Shown one piece after another: positions 1-8,130 of a DNA stretch of 64,000 bases; position 1 is the first letter of the stretch; every line of letters starts with the position of its first letter. The stretch lies in contig CAMKEM010000006.1 of the NCBI GenBank assembly GCA_946411565.1, positions 1 through 64,000 on the forward strand, written 5' to 3'. The notes under the pieces were generated by a model that had not been told where the DNA came from, did not search any database, and saw only the letters and a program-made list of their open reading frames with translations. The position numbers and the translations under genes were made by a program. Source of the stretch: an uncultured Prevotellaceae bacterium. GTDB taxonomy: Bacteria; Bacteroidota; Bacteroidia; Bacteroidales; Bacteroidaceae.

Positions 1-104
1 AACTGACAATAATTACCAATCTTACCAATCTTCAACCATTAAAAAAGATATAAAATTGATAATTATTGGACTAAGATTGGTAAGATTGGTAATTATTGTC
101 AGTT
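1..104. repeat. Perfect 32-bp inverted repeat
   Basis: Bases 1-32 and 73-104 are exact reverse complements, separated by a 40-bp AT-rich loop. Each arm contains a short internal repeat (ccaatctta). The arm begins at base 1, so it could extend further upstream outside the window. There is no coding sequence here. It could be a hairpin terminator of an upstream gene or one of the intergenic palindromes common in this window. Confidence 0.85.
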
Positions 105-180
105 AAAAACAGCTTGCTGTTTGCCATCTAGGCAATTCGTCGAACTCACGTTATATTACTATAATAATCGCAACTTCGTA

Positions 181-213
181 GCTTGGTTTTGGAACAAAAA
201 TTAGCGACGATGA
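181..213. repeat. Dispersed 33-bp repeat, copy 1
   Basis: This segment is the reverse complement of 27738-27770 with one mismatch in 33 bases, although the two sites are 27.5 kb apart and both are intergenic. It is a dispersed non-coding repeat of unknown role. Confidence 0.8.
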
Positions 214-284
214 CAAGAAAATTTAATCTTGAAAATTATAAGGGAAACGAGGATATGAATAGCCTTCCAGACTTTTTCTAAAAA

Positions 285-386
285 TAAAATTAATGCGATA
301 TTAACGTGAAATTAATGGGCATTATATGTTCTCACTCCGTGAGGAGACATTAATTTCCACGAATGACACATTAATATCGCATTAAT
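285..386. repeat. ~100-bp imperfect palindrome, copy 1
   Basis: The segment starts with attaatgcgatattaa and ends with ttaatatcgcattaat, with a further partly symmetrical interior. A diverged full copy lies at 40293-40391 and a partial copy of the right half at 659-690. The sequence has no open frame. It behaves like a small non-coding dispersed element. Confidence 0.8.
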
Positions 387-411
387 TTTTCAAGCACCGA
401 AGACTATAAAC

Positions 412-602
412 ATTTTATTTTATGCCATATTGGCAATTTTAGATCTATTGAAGATCATTTTTGATTTATTGGAATGGCAATTCCAATAAATATTTTCTAT
501 TTTATTCATTTTACATAAAAAGAAAATATTTGAATATGGGCATATTCAAATAGAAAATTTGGCTCAATGCCCTAAAATTGCCAATATGGCATAAAATAAA
601 AT
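412..602. repeat. 31-bp perfect inverted repeat flanking nested hairpins
   Basis: Arms 412-442 and 572-602 are perfect reverse complements (core atgccatattggcaatttta). The 129-bp interior holds two further palindromes, one around ttggaatggcaattccaa and one around tttgaatatgggcatattcaaa. The whole 191-bp unit could fold into a multi-branched cruciform or RNA. It carries no gene. A short related string (attgccaatatggcaa) lies near 54885. Confidence 0.85.
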
Positions 603-658
603 ACTGAAATATTTTTTGTGTCATCGTCGGAAACTTGCGTAGCTTGATGAGCTTTGCG

Positions 659-720
659 AATAATGACACATTAATATCGCATTAATCTCTTCAGATAAAT
701 CGGATAAATCCGTTTCCCTT
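659..720. repeat. Partial copy of the ~100-bp palindrome with downstream tail
   Basis: It repeats the right end of the 285-386 element (ttaatatcgcattaat) and continues into a tail, cagataaatcggataaatcc. The tail also follows the copy at 40.3 kb (40394-40428), so tail and palindrome appear to be one repeat family. Confidence 0.75.
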
Positions 721-1076
721 TTCATTCGTCGAACTCACGTTAATTTACGTCTTAATTAATGTTCGAAGTGAAGAACTTTTTTGAATTTATAAGCGGAAAG
801 TAAAAGTTGTTTTGAGTACGATAAATACGGAAAAATCGGAAGTTTCGTTTGTTTTGTGAGTTTCGTGTTCATAATTATTTCTGGGGATATTCACAAGAAA
901 ATTTATATCATAAATGGTGGTGGGGGAGTGGAAAAACGAGGGACGAAGACGAAAATTGTTTGCGCAAACAATAAGTAATTACCTCCTTAATTGTTGCATA
1001 AATCCTTCAAATAGTTACATTCGCTTGTTTTTGTGGTTAAAATGTGTTAATAAATTGTATATTTAACACGAAATGT

Positions 1077-1107
1077 TTGCCTATTTTTCCAAAAAGTAAT
1101 ACTTTTG
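1077..1107 (+). promoter_or_regulatory. Bacteroidetes sigma-ABfr type promoter
   Basis: TTG at 1077-1079, a 20-base spacer, then TACTTTTG at 1100-1107. This matches the established Bacteroidetes primary-sigma consensus TTG-N19/20-TANNTTTG. It lies about 170 bases before the GTG of the large secreted LRR protein, which implies a long leader. Confidence 0.75.
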
Positions 1108-1277
1108 CTCTCGAAAAATTAGTATGTGGTCGCTTGATTCTGCAAAATAAAAGTAGATCATGACGGTTTGTGATCAAGTTGACTTTAGTGTGTAAAATTG
1201 AGGGGAAAGGGAAAAATAGGTTTCATAAATCTACAATTTCCGTCCATAGTAAAACGAATCTTTAAAATTATAACAAC

Positions 1278-4200
1278 GTGAACAAAAAAATCTTTATTGC
1301 TCTAATGCTGAGTGCTATTTTTACTTGTAGTACTTGGGCGCAGAAGAACATTAAGTTTGGTGCGAATGGTTCTTCTACTTGGGAGACTACTTCCAATCCT
1401 AAATCTTTGATGATTAGAGTTGATGTTGCTGACGATTTGCAGAAGGCTGGTATTGGTTGGGGGGCAAATTGTGACATTAATGATGGTCGTCAGGTTGATG
1501 TTACCCTTACTGGTACCATTTCTTTATCAGACTTCGTGAATGTTATTAGTGGTTCTGCAAAGGATTTGTTCGTATATGCAAAGTCTTTGGATATGAGCAA
1601 GGCTAAGTTCGTCGGAGGTTCTGATGCGGATTTTGAACAGGCTAAGAGTGATTTCTCTGCATTGTGGAACGACCCTAGTAATGTGTGGGCTCATAAAGTA
1701 GATAATGAGCTTGTAGGATACCTTGCTTTCCCTGGTGATATTGTGGTCAAGAATACCGAATATGTAACTCTTTCTTCTTCATTTACTCCTAATGATGTCT
1801 GCGATATCCATCCTGCTGCAGATGGTACTGCTCCTTCGTTGGCGGTAATCCTTTCTGAGGCTGGTATAACATCAGAATATCGTTTTGACCTTGTAAGGAT
1901 TAATCTTGATAATGTACAGAATGAGGTGACTAATTCCCTTTCTGAGATTAATACGTTTACTCTCGATTTGACAGGTGTTGTCAATATTGATGATTGGGAA
2001 GAAATTGAGAATCAGTACGTTAGTAATGTGCTTATTCGTAAATATGATGCGCTTCAGGAAGAGGGTAATGGCTTTACAAAAAGCGGACTTAAGCGCAATT
2101 TCGACATGGACAAGCTTTACAACTTTATGGCTGTTGAATTCTGTAAAGGTTGTGATGAAACTCATATTTATGCTTATGTAAATAAGCCTGGTTTCTTGGC
2201 TACTGGTCTTCAGTATGTTTCAGCTTTTGATCCAACATTCAACAAGGATAATCCTCAGTGGTATAACAAGAACATAGAGAATCATAATGGTAAGGGATAT
2301 AAATTTGATGCCCATACTCTTACCATGTTGAAGTTGGCTGGCTATGTGTTTGCACGTGACCTTAAGGCTACTGATGATGCAAATGTTGATGCTGATGGTC
2401 ATTTGATTCCATGTAAAGAATATTCATATCAAAACGCCCCTTGGAAATATAGGGCAGGACAGTGTTCATGTACTTTGGCTCCAAGTAAGAAAGATCCAAC
2501 AGTTCACTATTGTGAAGGTCACCAAGGTTATGCTGATAAGGGGCTTACTGGTGCTTCAGGTGATAACAATTATGTACTTATCACTCATCTTGATTTAACT
2601 GATGCACAGTTTGGATATGTGGATAAAAATGGTGTGTTCCAGTATTATCCTGCAGATATGACACTCTCAGAGCTTCAGTATTTTGATAGCTTCCGTTCTA
2701 TTGCACATTTGTCTCTCCCGACTTCACATACTCAGTATATTATACCAGAGGCATTCTTGAAGGATTCAAAGTTCGTACGTACGCTTTGTATTCCTTACAA
2801 CTATAAAGAGATTCATAGATATGCTTTCCTTGGTAAGAGTATTGTAGATCTTGTTTCTAATGGACAGGTTTATGGTAAAGCTGGTGGTATAAGTCATTTT
2901 ACAACAACTGCTGCTGACGATGATGAGATTAAGTGTCTTCGTCGTGGTGATTTGATTAATTATGGTGATAGTACTCTTGCTTTGCCTTCTACAACAACGT
3001 TTGTTGGTCGTGGTGCTTTCGCAGGTTATGATGGAGCTGCACTTATCAATGATGTATATGTTCTTGCTCCAAAGGCTCCAATATGTGAGACCTTCACATT
3101 CGACCAGAAGACATACGTAGGTGATAACTTCCACCATGTGGGACACCTTATTAGAAAAGGTAACTATGTTGGTGCTAATATGGCTATGCTCCATTTCCCA
3201 AATACTACCGATCGTCTTGAGATGCTTAACTACTCAGATATGACTCGTAAGTATCGTCTTTATGATGAGACTGGTCACTATGACAATATGGGTAATATCC
3301 TTGTATGGCCAACACAGCAGCAGTATAACCGTTCATTCAATCAGGCTCTTGCTGGTGTGACATGGTGGGCTTGGAATGAGAATATTGATGGAACTAACGA
3401 TCCTGAGCATGCTTTCTCTGCTGGTACAGTTGCAGGTGGTGGTTATGCTAATGCTAACTTTGAGTATATGTTCCCTCATGCTGCATCTTATGAGAATGGT
3501 TTCTCTGACGATTTTGCTGTAGCTTATGGTAAGAGACCTCAGAACACGTTCGATGGTTCAGAAAGTAAGGGTTCTACATATAACAATTCTTTGATTTCAG
3601 AATGGAAGAAAGAGTTGCTTGAAAAGAGTGAACCTAAGGATCAGAATGATCGTCCTCTTTCATATAACTTTGAGTTGTATGGTGGTTGGCATCAGTTCGT
3701 TATTGCAGAGCTTTATGACTTCTTGCTCGATGATCCAGATCCAGATAAACCAAAAAAATTCTTTTACAACTTTGAAAAGTATAACAAGAATATCTGGTAC
3801 ACAATTTGCTTCGATTTCAATCTGACTAAGGCTCAGCTTCGTAAGGCGTTTGGCGATCCTGAGCATGGTAAGGATCCATTCCTCTCTACTCTTGCAGGTG
3901 TTACTCGTGATGCAAACAAGCTTGGCATTACAATCCACATGAGTAAGGATCTTCTTCACAATAAGCTTGTGTATGAGGAAGATTATCCAAATACTGTAAA
4001 GTGTGATCTTGCACATGGTAATTATGCAACATACGAAGAGGTTGAATATGGTGAAGATGATATCGTAGTAGAGGCAAACAAGCCTTACTTCATTCTTCCA
4101 TGTCTTCCAGAGAAGGAACTTATACAGGCTGCTACTGGTTCCAGAAGATGCGAGTACACACCTGTAAAGGAAGAAAAGGCTATGTTCCCTGTACCTACTC

Positions 4201-4778
4201 ATGTTCATGCAGTTAATGCTAATTCTACTAAGTACATGAATGGTCAGGATGAAGCTGTGAATGATACAGCATACGCATTCAACTACTACTTCGTAGGTAA
4301 CTATCTTCCTAATCAGCCAATGCCAGTTAATTCTTATTATCTTGGCTTGACAAAGAAGAGCAATGGCGACTGGTGGTCTTCATTCTTCCGTATGACTCCA
4401 GATAAGGAGAAGACTTGGGGTGTTAAGTCAGCAATCGTAATGGCTATGGTAGAAGATAACACTTCTAATAATCATGCAGGTAGTAAGGGCCATCTTGAGG
4501 TTAAGGAGAAGCAATATACCTATAACTACTATTGGAATGCAGAGCCTTATGATGACTTCGTATTCTTCGCAGGTAAGAGTAATCAGACTTATGCAAAGAC
4601 TGCGTTCGGCATTAATGTTGAAGATAATTATACAACAAGCATAGAGCTTCCTATTGACTACTTAGAGGATGAGGCAACCAAGGTATATAACCTCAACGGT
4701 CAGTTTGTTGGTATTGATGCTGACAAGATGTCTAAGGGTGTTTACATCGTAGGCGGCAAGAAGGTTGTTGTTAAGTAA
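1278..4778 (+). CDS. Large secreted BspA-like leucine-rich-repeat protein with T9SS-type C-terminal tail
   Basis: The product is 1166 residues and acidic. The start is GTG; the resulting MNKK followed by a hydrophobic stretch and TWA-QK reads as a Sec signal peptide (about residues 1-21), and the next ATG would cut into it. Around residues 460-530 there are BspA/LRR_5-like stretches (spaced leucines, with IPEAFL and IHRYAFLG units). The last ~40 residues (KVYNLNGQFVG...GVYIVGGKKVVVK) match the form of a Por/T9SS type A sorting tail, so surface display or secretion is inferred. The middle of the protein is not recognised. A strong promoter lies upstream. A small glycine-rich gene follows after 33 bases and a terminator follows that, so the two probably form one transcript. 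Confidence 0.8.
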   Translation: MNKKIFIALMLSAIFTCSTWAQKNIKFGANGSSTWETTSNPKSLMIRVDVADDLQKAGIGWGANCDINDGRQVDVTLTGTISLSDFVNVISGSAKDLFVYAKSLDMSKAKFVGGSDADFEQAKSDFSALWNDPSNVWAHKVDNELVGYLAFPGDIVVKNTEYVTLSSSFTPNDVCDIHPAADGTAPSLAVILSEAGITSEYRFDLVRINLDNVQNEVTNSLSEINTFTLDLTGVVNIDDWEEIENQYVSNVLIRKYDALQEEGNGFTKSGLKRNFDMDKLYNFMAVEFCKGCDETHIYAYVNKPGFLATGLQYVSAFDPTFNKDNPQWYNKNIENHNGKGYKFDAHTLTMLKLAGYVFARDLKATDDANVDADGHLIPCKEYSYQNAPWKYRAGQCSCTLAPSKKDPTVHYCEGHQGYADKGLTGASGDNNYVLITHLDLTDAQFGYVDKNGVFQYYPADMTLSELQYFDSFRSIAHLSLPTSHTQYIIPEAFLKDSKFVRTLCIPYNYKEIHRYAFLGKSIVDLVSNGQVYGKAGGISHFTTTAADDDEIKCLRRGDLINYGDSTLALPSTTTFVGRGAFAGYDGAALINDVYVLAPKAPICETFTFDQKTYVGDNFHHVGHLIRKGNYVGANMAMLHFPNTTDRLEMLNYSDMTRKYRLYDETGHYDNMGNILVWPTQQQYNRSFNQALAGVTWWAWNENIDGTNDPEHAFSAGTVAGGGYANANFEYMFPHAASYENGFSDDFAVAYGKRPQNTFDGSESKGSTYNNSLISEWKKELLEKSEPKDQNDRPLSYNFELYGGWHQFVIAELYDFLLDDPDPDKPKKFFYNFEKYNKNIWYTICFDFNLTKAQLRKAFGDPEHGKDPFLSTLAGVTRDANKLGITIHMSKDLLHNKLVYEEDYPNTVKCDLAHGNYATYEEVEYGEDDIVVEANKPYFILPCLPEKELIQAATGSRRCEYTPVKEEKAMFPVPTHVHAVNANSTKYMNGQDEAVNDTAYAFNYYFVGNYLPNQPMPVNSYYLGLTKKSNGDWWSSFFRMTPDKEKTWGVKSAIVMAMVEDNTSNNHAGSKGHLEVKEKQYTYNYYWNAEPYDDFVFFAGKSNQTYAKTAFGINVEDNYTTSIELPIDYLEDEATKVYNLNGQFVGIDADKMSKGVYIVGGKKVVVK

Positions 4779-4811
4779 TAAAAAACGATACATAACATAT
4801 AAGTGAACGAA

Positions 4812-5033
4812 ATGAAAAGTATTTATTCAGCACCTATTGCTGAGTTAATTGAAGTAGAAATGGATGATCTCTTGGAGAAAGCCAGTTTTTACAATGTGGA
4901 TATAGATGATCCCGGTACTGAAACACCAGGCTCTGGTGGTGAAGAATGGGGTGAGACCAAGCCGACTCCTGGTGGAGGTGGTGAGGAAATTGGTGGAAAC
5001 CTTTCAAAGGGTGGTTCTATCTTCGACTTCTAA
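4812..5033 (+). CDS. Small acidic glycine-rich protein, unknown function
   Basis: This is a 73-residue protein if started at ATG 4812; an in-frame GTG at 4803 would add three residues. The N-terminal half (MKSIYSAPIAELIEVEMDDL) resembles a recurring head seen on short Bacteroidales proteins (from memory; pattern K-x-Y-x-x-P...E-V/I-E). The rest is low-complexity Gly/Glu/Pro/Thr with two GGGEE-like blocks, ending in SIFDF. There is no signal peptide, transmembrane segment or cysteine. It is probably co-transcribed with the large secreted LRR protein and ends just before a terminator. The leader-plus-low-complexity layout recalls peptide precursors, but there is no modifying enzyme nearby, so no function is claimed. 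Confidence 0.65.
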   Translation: MKSIYSAPIAELIEVEMDDLLEKASFYNVDIDDPGTETPGSGGEEWGETKPTPGGGGEEIGGNLSKGGSIFDF

Positions 5034-5095
5034 TTGACTCATGAAGCAATTAATTAGTTACGTAAACAATAAAGAACACGTAAAATAAAGATTCT

Positions 5096-5135
5096 GCGGG
5101 TGTACATGCTGTGAGGCATGTCACCCGCTTTTTTC
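5096..5135 (+). terminator. Rho-independent terminator
   Basis: A GC-rich stem gcgggtgtacatgc pairs with gcatgtcacccgc (one bulge) and is followed directly by a T run. It closes the transcript of the LRR protein and the glycine-rich protein. Confidence 0.85.
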
Positions 5136-5185
5136 TTTCTTATATCAAGAGTTATTGTGTCTTGCTCATAATTCCAAAGGAATGT

Positions 5186-5216
5186 TTGGAGGTGTCGGGA
5201 AAAAGTTGTAACTTTG
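5186..5216 (+). promoter_or_regulatory. Promoter of the YafQ-type toxin-antitoxin operon
   Basis: TTG at 5186-5188, a 20-base spacer and TAACTTTG at 5209-5216 match the Bacteroidetes consensus exactly. The antitoxin ATG lies 28 bases downstream, so the leader is short. Confidence 0.8.
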
Positions 5217-5244
5217 TAACCGAATAAATAAAACTTGCAGATAT

Positions 5245-5490
5245 ATGGATTCAAATGTTTCAATAAATAATAAGCCGATGGAGTTTCTTCTTCGTGTAGA
5301 AAATATATCGTTATTGCCGAGTCTTAAAAAGATTCTGAATGCGATTGATGGGGTTTCTATCGTTCCTAACACCAAGAAGTCTTCTGTAAAGTCTATGTCT
5401 GGATTGGATAAGGCTTTGGAGGATGTTCGTTGTGGCAGGGTTCATCATGCAAAGAATGTTGATGACTTGTTTGAGCAGATTTTAGGGTGA
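5245..5490 (+). CDS. Putative type II antitoxin
   Basis: An 81-residue protein with an ATG 28 bases after a consensus promoter and a 1-base gap to the YafQ-like toxin gene. The C-terminal part (SGLDKALEDVRCGRVHHAKNVDDLFEQIL) has the form seen in antitoxins of RelE/YafQ toxins: an amphipathic helix followed by a short toxin-binding tail. The N-terminal half (residues 12-45: LLRVENISLLPSLKKILNAI) does not show a clear HTH or AbrB motif to me. The call rests mainly on position and length. It would be expected to neutralise the toxin and autorepress the operon. Confidence 0.7.
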   Translation: MDSNVSINNKPMEFLLRVENISLLPSLKKILNAIDGVSIVPNTKKSSVKSMSGLDKALEDVRCGRVHHAKNVDDLFEQILG

Positions 5491-5491
5491 T

Positions 5492-5776
5492 ATGCCATAT
5501 AGCGTAGATTATTCAACCCAGTTTAAGCGTTCTCTTAAACTATGTAGGAAGCGTGGGCTTGATATAGATATTCTTAGAACTGCGGTTTCCATTCTCGTGG
5601 AAAAGGGATGTTTGCCAGCTTCTTATCGTCCTCATATTCTTCATGGAACATATGAGGGAATATGGGAATGTCATTTGAAAGGAGATTGGTTGCTTTTATG
5701 GACGCAAAATGATCATGAATTGACATTGCTGTTCCTTGATACAGGTTCGCATTCAGATTTATTTGATCATTCATAG
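5492..5776 (+). CDS. YafQ-family mRNA interferase toxin (RelE/ParE superfamily)
   Basis: A 94-residue protein of typical RelE/YafQ length. The key residues of the E. coli YafQ active site appear in the right order: a His in ILHGTYEG, ECH, the DW of GDWLLLW, then GSHSDLF with its His and Phe. YafQ cleaves ribosome-bound mRNA, so this is probably a functional ribosome-dependent endoribonuclease. It sits 1 base after its putative antitoxin in one operon. The usual RTGSH reads DTGSH here. The AEC transporter starts 44 bases downstream with no terminator between, so read-through is possible. Confidence 0.85.
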   Translation: MPYSVDYSTQFKRSLKLCRKRGLDIDILRTAVSILVEKGCLPASYRPHILHGTYEGIWECHLKGDWLLLWTQNDHELTLLFLDTGSHSDLFDHS

Positions 5777-5820
5777 AGTAATTAGGTGAGAAACACATTT
5801 AGGATAACAAAGATAAATAA

Positions 5821-6738
5821 ATGGATTTTCAGGTAATAGCGACAACGATGTGCTCGTTGTTTGTAATAGTTATAGCGGGATTTTTCTCTCATAAGAGGGG
5901 GATAATAAATGAGGAGTTTGAACGTAAACTTTCGGGATTCGTGATAAAGGTGACGTGTCCTGCACTTATCATTTCATCAACAATGGGAGATAAGATGCCA
6001 GACAGGGAACATATTCCGATGCTTCTTCTTGTAAGTCTGCTTACATACGTTATTCTTATTCCTCTGGCATATATTCAGCCTGTATTGATGAGAGTGAAGC
6101 CGGATCTGAGGGGAATGTATAGTTTTATGCTGACATATAGTAATGTTGGCTTTATCGGCTATCCTGTTGTTGCTTCAATCTTTGGCTCGGATGCTGTCTT
6201 CTATGCTTGTATTCTTAATGTATTCAACACAATTACGGTATTTATCTGGGGCGTGATGTTTATATCTGGAGAGAGTTTGAAGGATGGTTTCCGCTTTCGT
6301 CTCTTTGTTTCGCCTGCTATGATAGCAACATATATTTCGGTTATTATCGTGATATTGAATCTTCATACTCCAAAGGCGATAGCTATGCCGTTGTCTATTC
6401 TTGGCAATATGACGGTTCCTTCATCCTTGATAGTTATTGGTGCTGCTTTGGCTGAGATTCCAACTCGTAAGATGGTTGGAACGCCACATATCTTTATTAT
6501 GTGTTTCCTAAAGTTGCTTGTTCTTCCCTTGCTTGTGTATTATGCTATGATTACAATCGGGATAGATATTCGTATTTCTTCTATAAATATGATTTTGATA
6601 GCTATGCCTGTTGCAAGTTTTGGCACGATGTTTTGTATGCAGATGGGAAAGGACGAGACTACTATGTCACAAGGCACTTTCTGGACGACTTTGCTCTCGC
6701 TTGTCAGCATACCGTTGCTGGCGATGATTATCGCATAG
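5821..6738 (+). CDS. AEC family (auxin efflux carrier) transporter
   Basis: A 305-residue, strongly hydrophobic protein with about ten membrane segments in two halves, as in the AEC family. The N-terminus (MDFQVIATTMCSLFVIVIAGFFSHKRGII) and the ...NVGFIGYPV... segment near residue 105 fit the family. AEC proteins move small organic acids or similar metabolites; the substrate cannot be read from sequence. No neighbour indicates a pathway. A strong terminator follows directly. Confidence 0.85.
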   Translation: MDFQVIATTMCSLFVIVIAGFFSHKRGIINEEFERKLSGFVIKVTCPALIISSTMGDKMPDREHIPMLLLVSLLTYVILIPLAYIQPVLMRVKPDLRGMYSFMLTYSNVGFIGYPVVASIFGSDAVFYACILNVFNTITVFIWGVMFISGESLKDGFRFRLFVSPAMIATYISVIIVILNLHTPKAIAMPLSILGNMTVPSSLIVIGAALAEIPTRKMVGTPHIFIMCFLKLLVLPLLVYYAMITIGIDIRISSINMILIAMPVASFGTMFCMQMGKDETTMSQGTFWTTLLSLVSIPLLAMIIA

Positions 6739-6742
6739 GATT

Positions 6743-6793
6743 AAATCAAATGTCCGTATTTCCTATAAAGGAAGTACGGATATTTGATTTTTT
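6743..6793. terminator. Bidirectional terminator
   Basis: A long stem (aaatcaaatgtccgtatttcc with its near-perfect complement after an ATAA loop) is flanked by A-rich and T-rich sides. It separates the convergent AEC transporter and small secreted-protein genes and could stop transcription from both. Confidence 0.85.
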
Positions 6794-6801
6794 ATCGTTT
6801 G

Positions 6802-7188
6802 CTATTTCGTATCAATAGTGTCTATTACAGAGAGAAATTCCTTGTTGCTGTATTTGTTTTGCTTGGCATTGAGGGTGAAGGTCTTGCTCTTTACATCCCA
6901 TAGGGCAAAGGTGACGGTATTTTCATTCTCGCCATAGTAAATGCTGTATGCGCTTACAGGTTTCCAGAAACCTTCCTCTTTGATGAATGTGATCTTATTT
7001 ATCATATTGCCATTCTCATCATATTTATAGGCATTCTTATAAGTATGATTATTTTGGTAATATACTTTCTTGATGATTGTTGGCTTCTTGATCGTTATTG
7101 ACTCAGGTGCCTTCTTGTTCTTGGCTTCTATGCTATTTGCAGAGAAGAGCATACTCATCATGGCTAAAAGAGTGATAATCTTTTTCAT
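6802..7188 (-). CDS. Small secreted protein, DUF3836-like
   Basis: A 128-residue protein with a clear signal peptide (MKKIITLLAMMSMLFSANSIEA). The mature part is basic at first and then has KYDENGNMINKITFIKEEGFWKPVSAYSIYY, a tyrosine-rich beta pattern like the RHS/YD-type strands of DUF3836 proteins of Bacteroides and Prevotella (recognised from memory). A periplasmic or surface location is inferred. It is a single gene convergent with the transporter, sharing the terminator at 6743-6793. Confidence 0.65.
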   Translation of the reverse strand: MKKIITLLAMMSMLFSANSIEAKNKKAPESITIKKPTIIKKVYYQNNHTYKNAYKYDENGNMINKITFIKEEGFWKPVSAYSIYYGENENTVTFALWDVKSKTFTLNAKQNKYSNKEFLSVIDTIDTK

Positions 7189-7332
7189 ATCGTTTTTGTT
7201 TTAGAAGTTTATTTTTTTACCATTTGACGCACGTTGTTTCTGGATTATTACAAATATTTTGAAGTATTTTCTTTAAAAGCAAGTAGATTTATGTGTAGAA
7301 ACATGGGTGAATGGAAAAAAAACTTGTTTTAT

Positions 7333-7363
7333 TTGGTAAAAAGAAAAAATGTTTGTATTTTTG
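7333..7363 (+). promoter_or_regulatory. Promoter of the DUF3791/DUF3990 cassette
   Basis: TTG at 7333-7335, a 20-base spacer and TATTTTTG at 7356-7363. The -7 box overlaps an in-frame upstream ATG (7349), which rules that ATG out and fixes the first gene start at ATG 7388. Confidence 0.8.
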
Positions 7364-7387
7364 CAAAAGAAAGATATATACATTTAT

Positions 7388-7627
7388 ATGGAAGGAACTC
7401 TTCGTACACATGAAAGTGATGTTATGCAGTTTTGCGTAATAGTCATAGAAACGGCTGCAAGGAAGATGAACATATCTCCCAGTGAGCTGACTCAGAGGCT
7501 TGAGGCTCAGGGAATCATAGATGATAGGCTTATCAAGTTTTATGACACGCTTCATACTCAGAGTGCCAACTATGTGGCTGATGACATAATTGAAACCCTT
7601 TATAATTACGAGCATGATGTTGAATGA
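7388..7627 (+). CDS. DUF3791 family protein (putative antitoxin-like partner)
   Basis: A 79-residue protein. The ATG at 7388 is chosen because the upstream in-frame ATG lies within the promoter. The core (VMQFCVIVIETAARKMNISP and IKFYDTLHTQSANYVADDI) has the features of DUF3791: a helix, a short HTH-like turn, and the LHTQ...Y-V-DDI end. It overlaps the DUF3990 gene (ATG 7614) by 14 bases, which points to translational coupling. The family has no proven function known to me; its constant association with DUF3990 suggests a toxin-antitoxin-like pair. Confidence 0.75.
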   Translation: MEGTLRTHESDVMQFCVIVIETAARKMNISPSELTQRLEAQGIIDDRLIKFYDTLHTQSANYVADDIIETLYNYEHDVE

Positions 7628-8126
7628 TGATAGTATTCTTTATCATGGTGCAACAACAGTAGTTAGTGAACCATTGACAAATGTAGGTCGTTCAGATCTT
7701 GATTTCGGTCCTGGCTTTTATGTCACAAATGACCGAAGTCAAGCTGTGAAATGGGCTATCACTAAGGCAGCTAGAAAGAAAAGGCAGAAGGCGATCCTTA
7801 ATATTTATCGCTTTGACCAAGAAAAGTTTGAAGCAGATGGGAATTATAAGGTAAGGACGTTTCCTTTATATAATGTTGAATGGTTGGACTTTATTGCATA
7901 TAGTAGAAAAGGCCATAAACCATGGAATGGATTTGACTGGATTGAGGGTGGTATTGCCAATGATAGTGTTATATCAACTGTAGATGCATATATCGATGGT
8001 ATGATAACTGCAGAGAAAGCGATGGATGAGCTCGTAAAAGAAGAACTGAAACATCAAGTGTGTATTGGTAATCAGGAGATAATTGATAAGTATTTATCTT
8101 TTGTGGAATCTGTGGAAATATTATAA
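7614..8126 (+). CDS. DUF3990 family protein, ADP-ribosyltransferase-like
   Basis: About 170 residues. ATG 7614 or 7617 is preferred over 7590 because it gives the small overlap typical of coupled genes and places the conserved part near the N-terminus. LYHGATT near the start and DFGPGFYVTNDRSQAVKWA at residues 25-45 match the DUF3990 pattern, which belongs to the ADP-ribosyltransferase fold clan (YHG NAD-binding strand, GxGFYxT). An NAD-dependent modifying activity is inferred, not shown. It is flanked by two small DUF3791-like genes in a 0.95 kb operon with its own promoter. Confidence 0.75.
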   Translation: MMLNDDSILYHGATTVVSEPLTNVGRSDLDFGPGFYVTNDRSQAVKWAITKAARKKRQKAILNIYRFDQEKFEADGNYKVRTFPLYNVEWLDFIAYSRKGHKPWNGFDWIEGGIANDSVISTVDAYIDGMITAEKAMDELVKEELKHQVCIGNQEIIDKYLSFVESVEIL

Positions 8127-8130
8127 TTGT

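Larger units (their letters stand above)
135..742. repeat. 19-bp direct repeat pair
   Basis: The 19-mer at 135-153 (attcgtcgaactcacgtta) recurs identically at 724-742 in the same intergenic region. It sits next to the other dispersed repeats described here. No function is apparent. Confidence 0.8.

Noticed and set aside
3660..4208. A 182-codon minus-strand frame opposite the LRR gene
   Set aside because: It is a shadow of the plus-strand coding sequence, with no start context or similarity.
5245..5776. Toxin-antitoxin pair as a mobile-element remnant
   Set aside because: No integrase, att-like repeat or base-composition break was seen around it.
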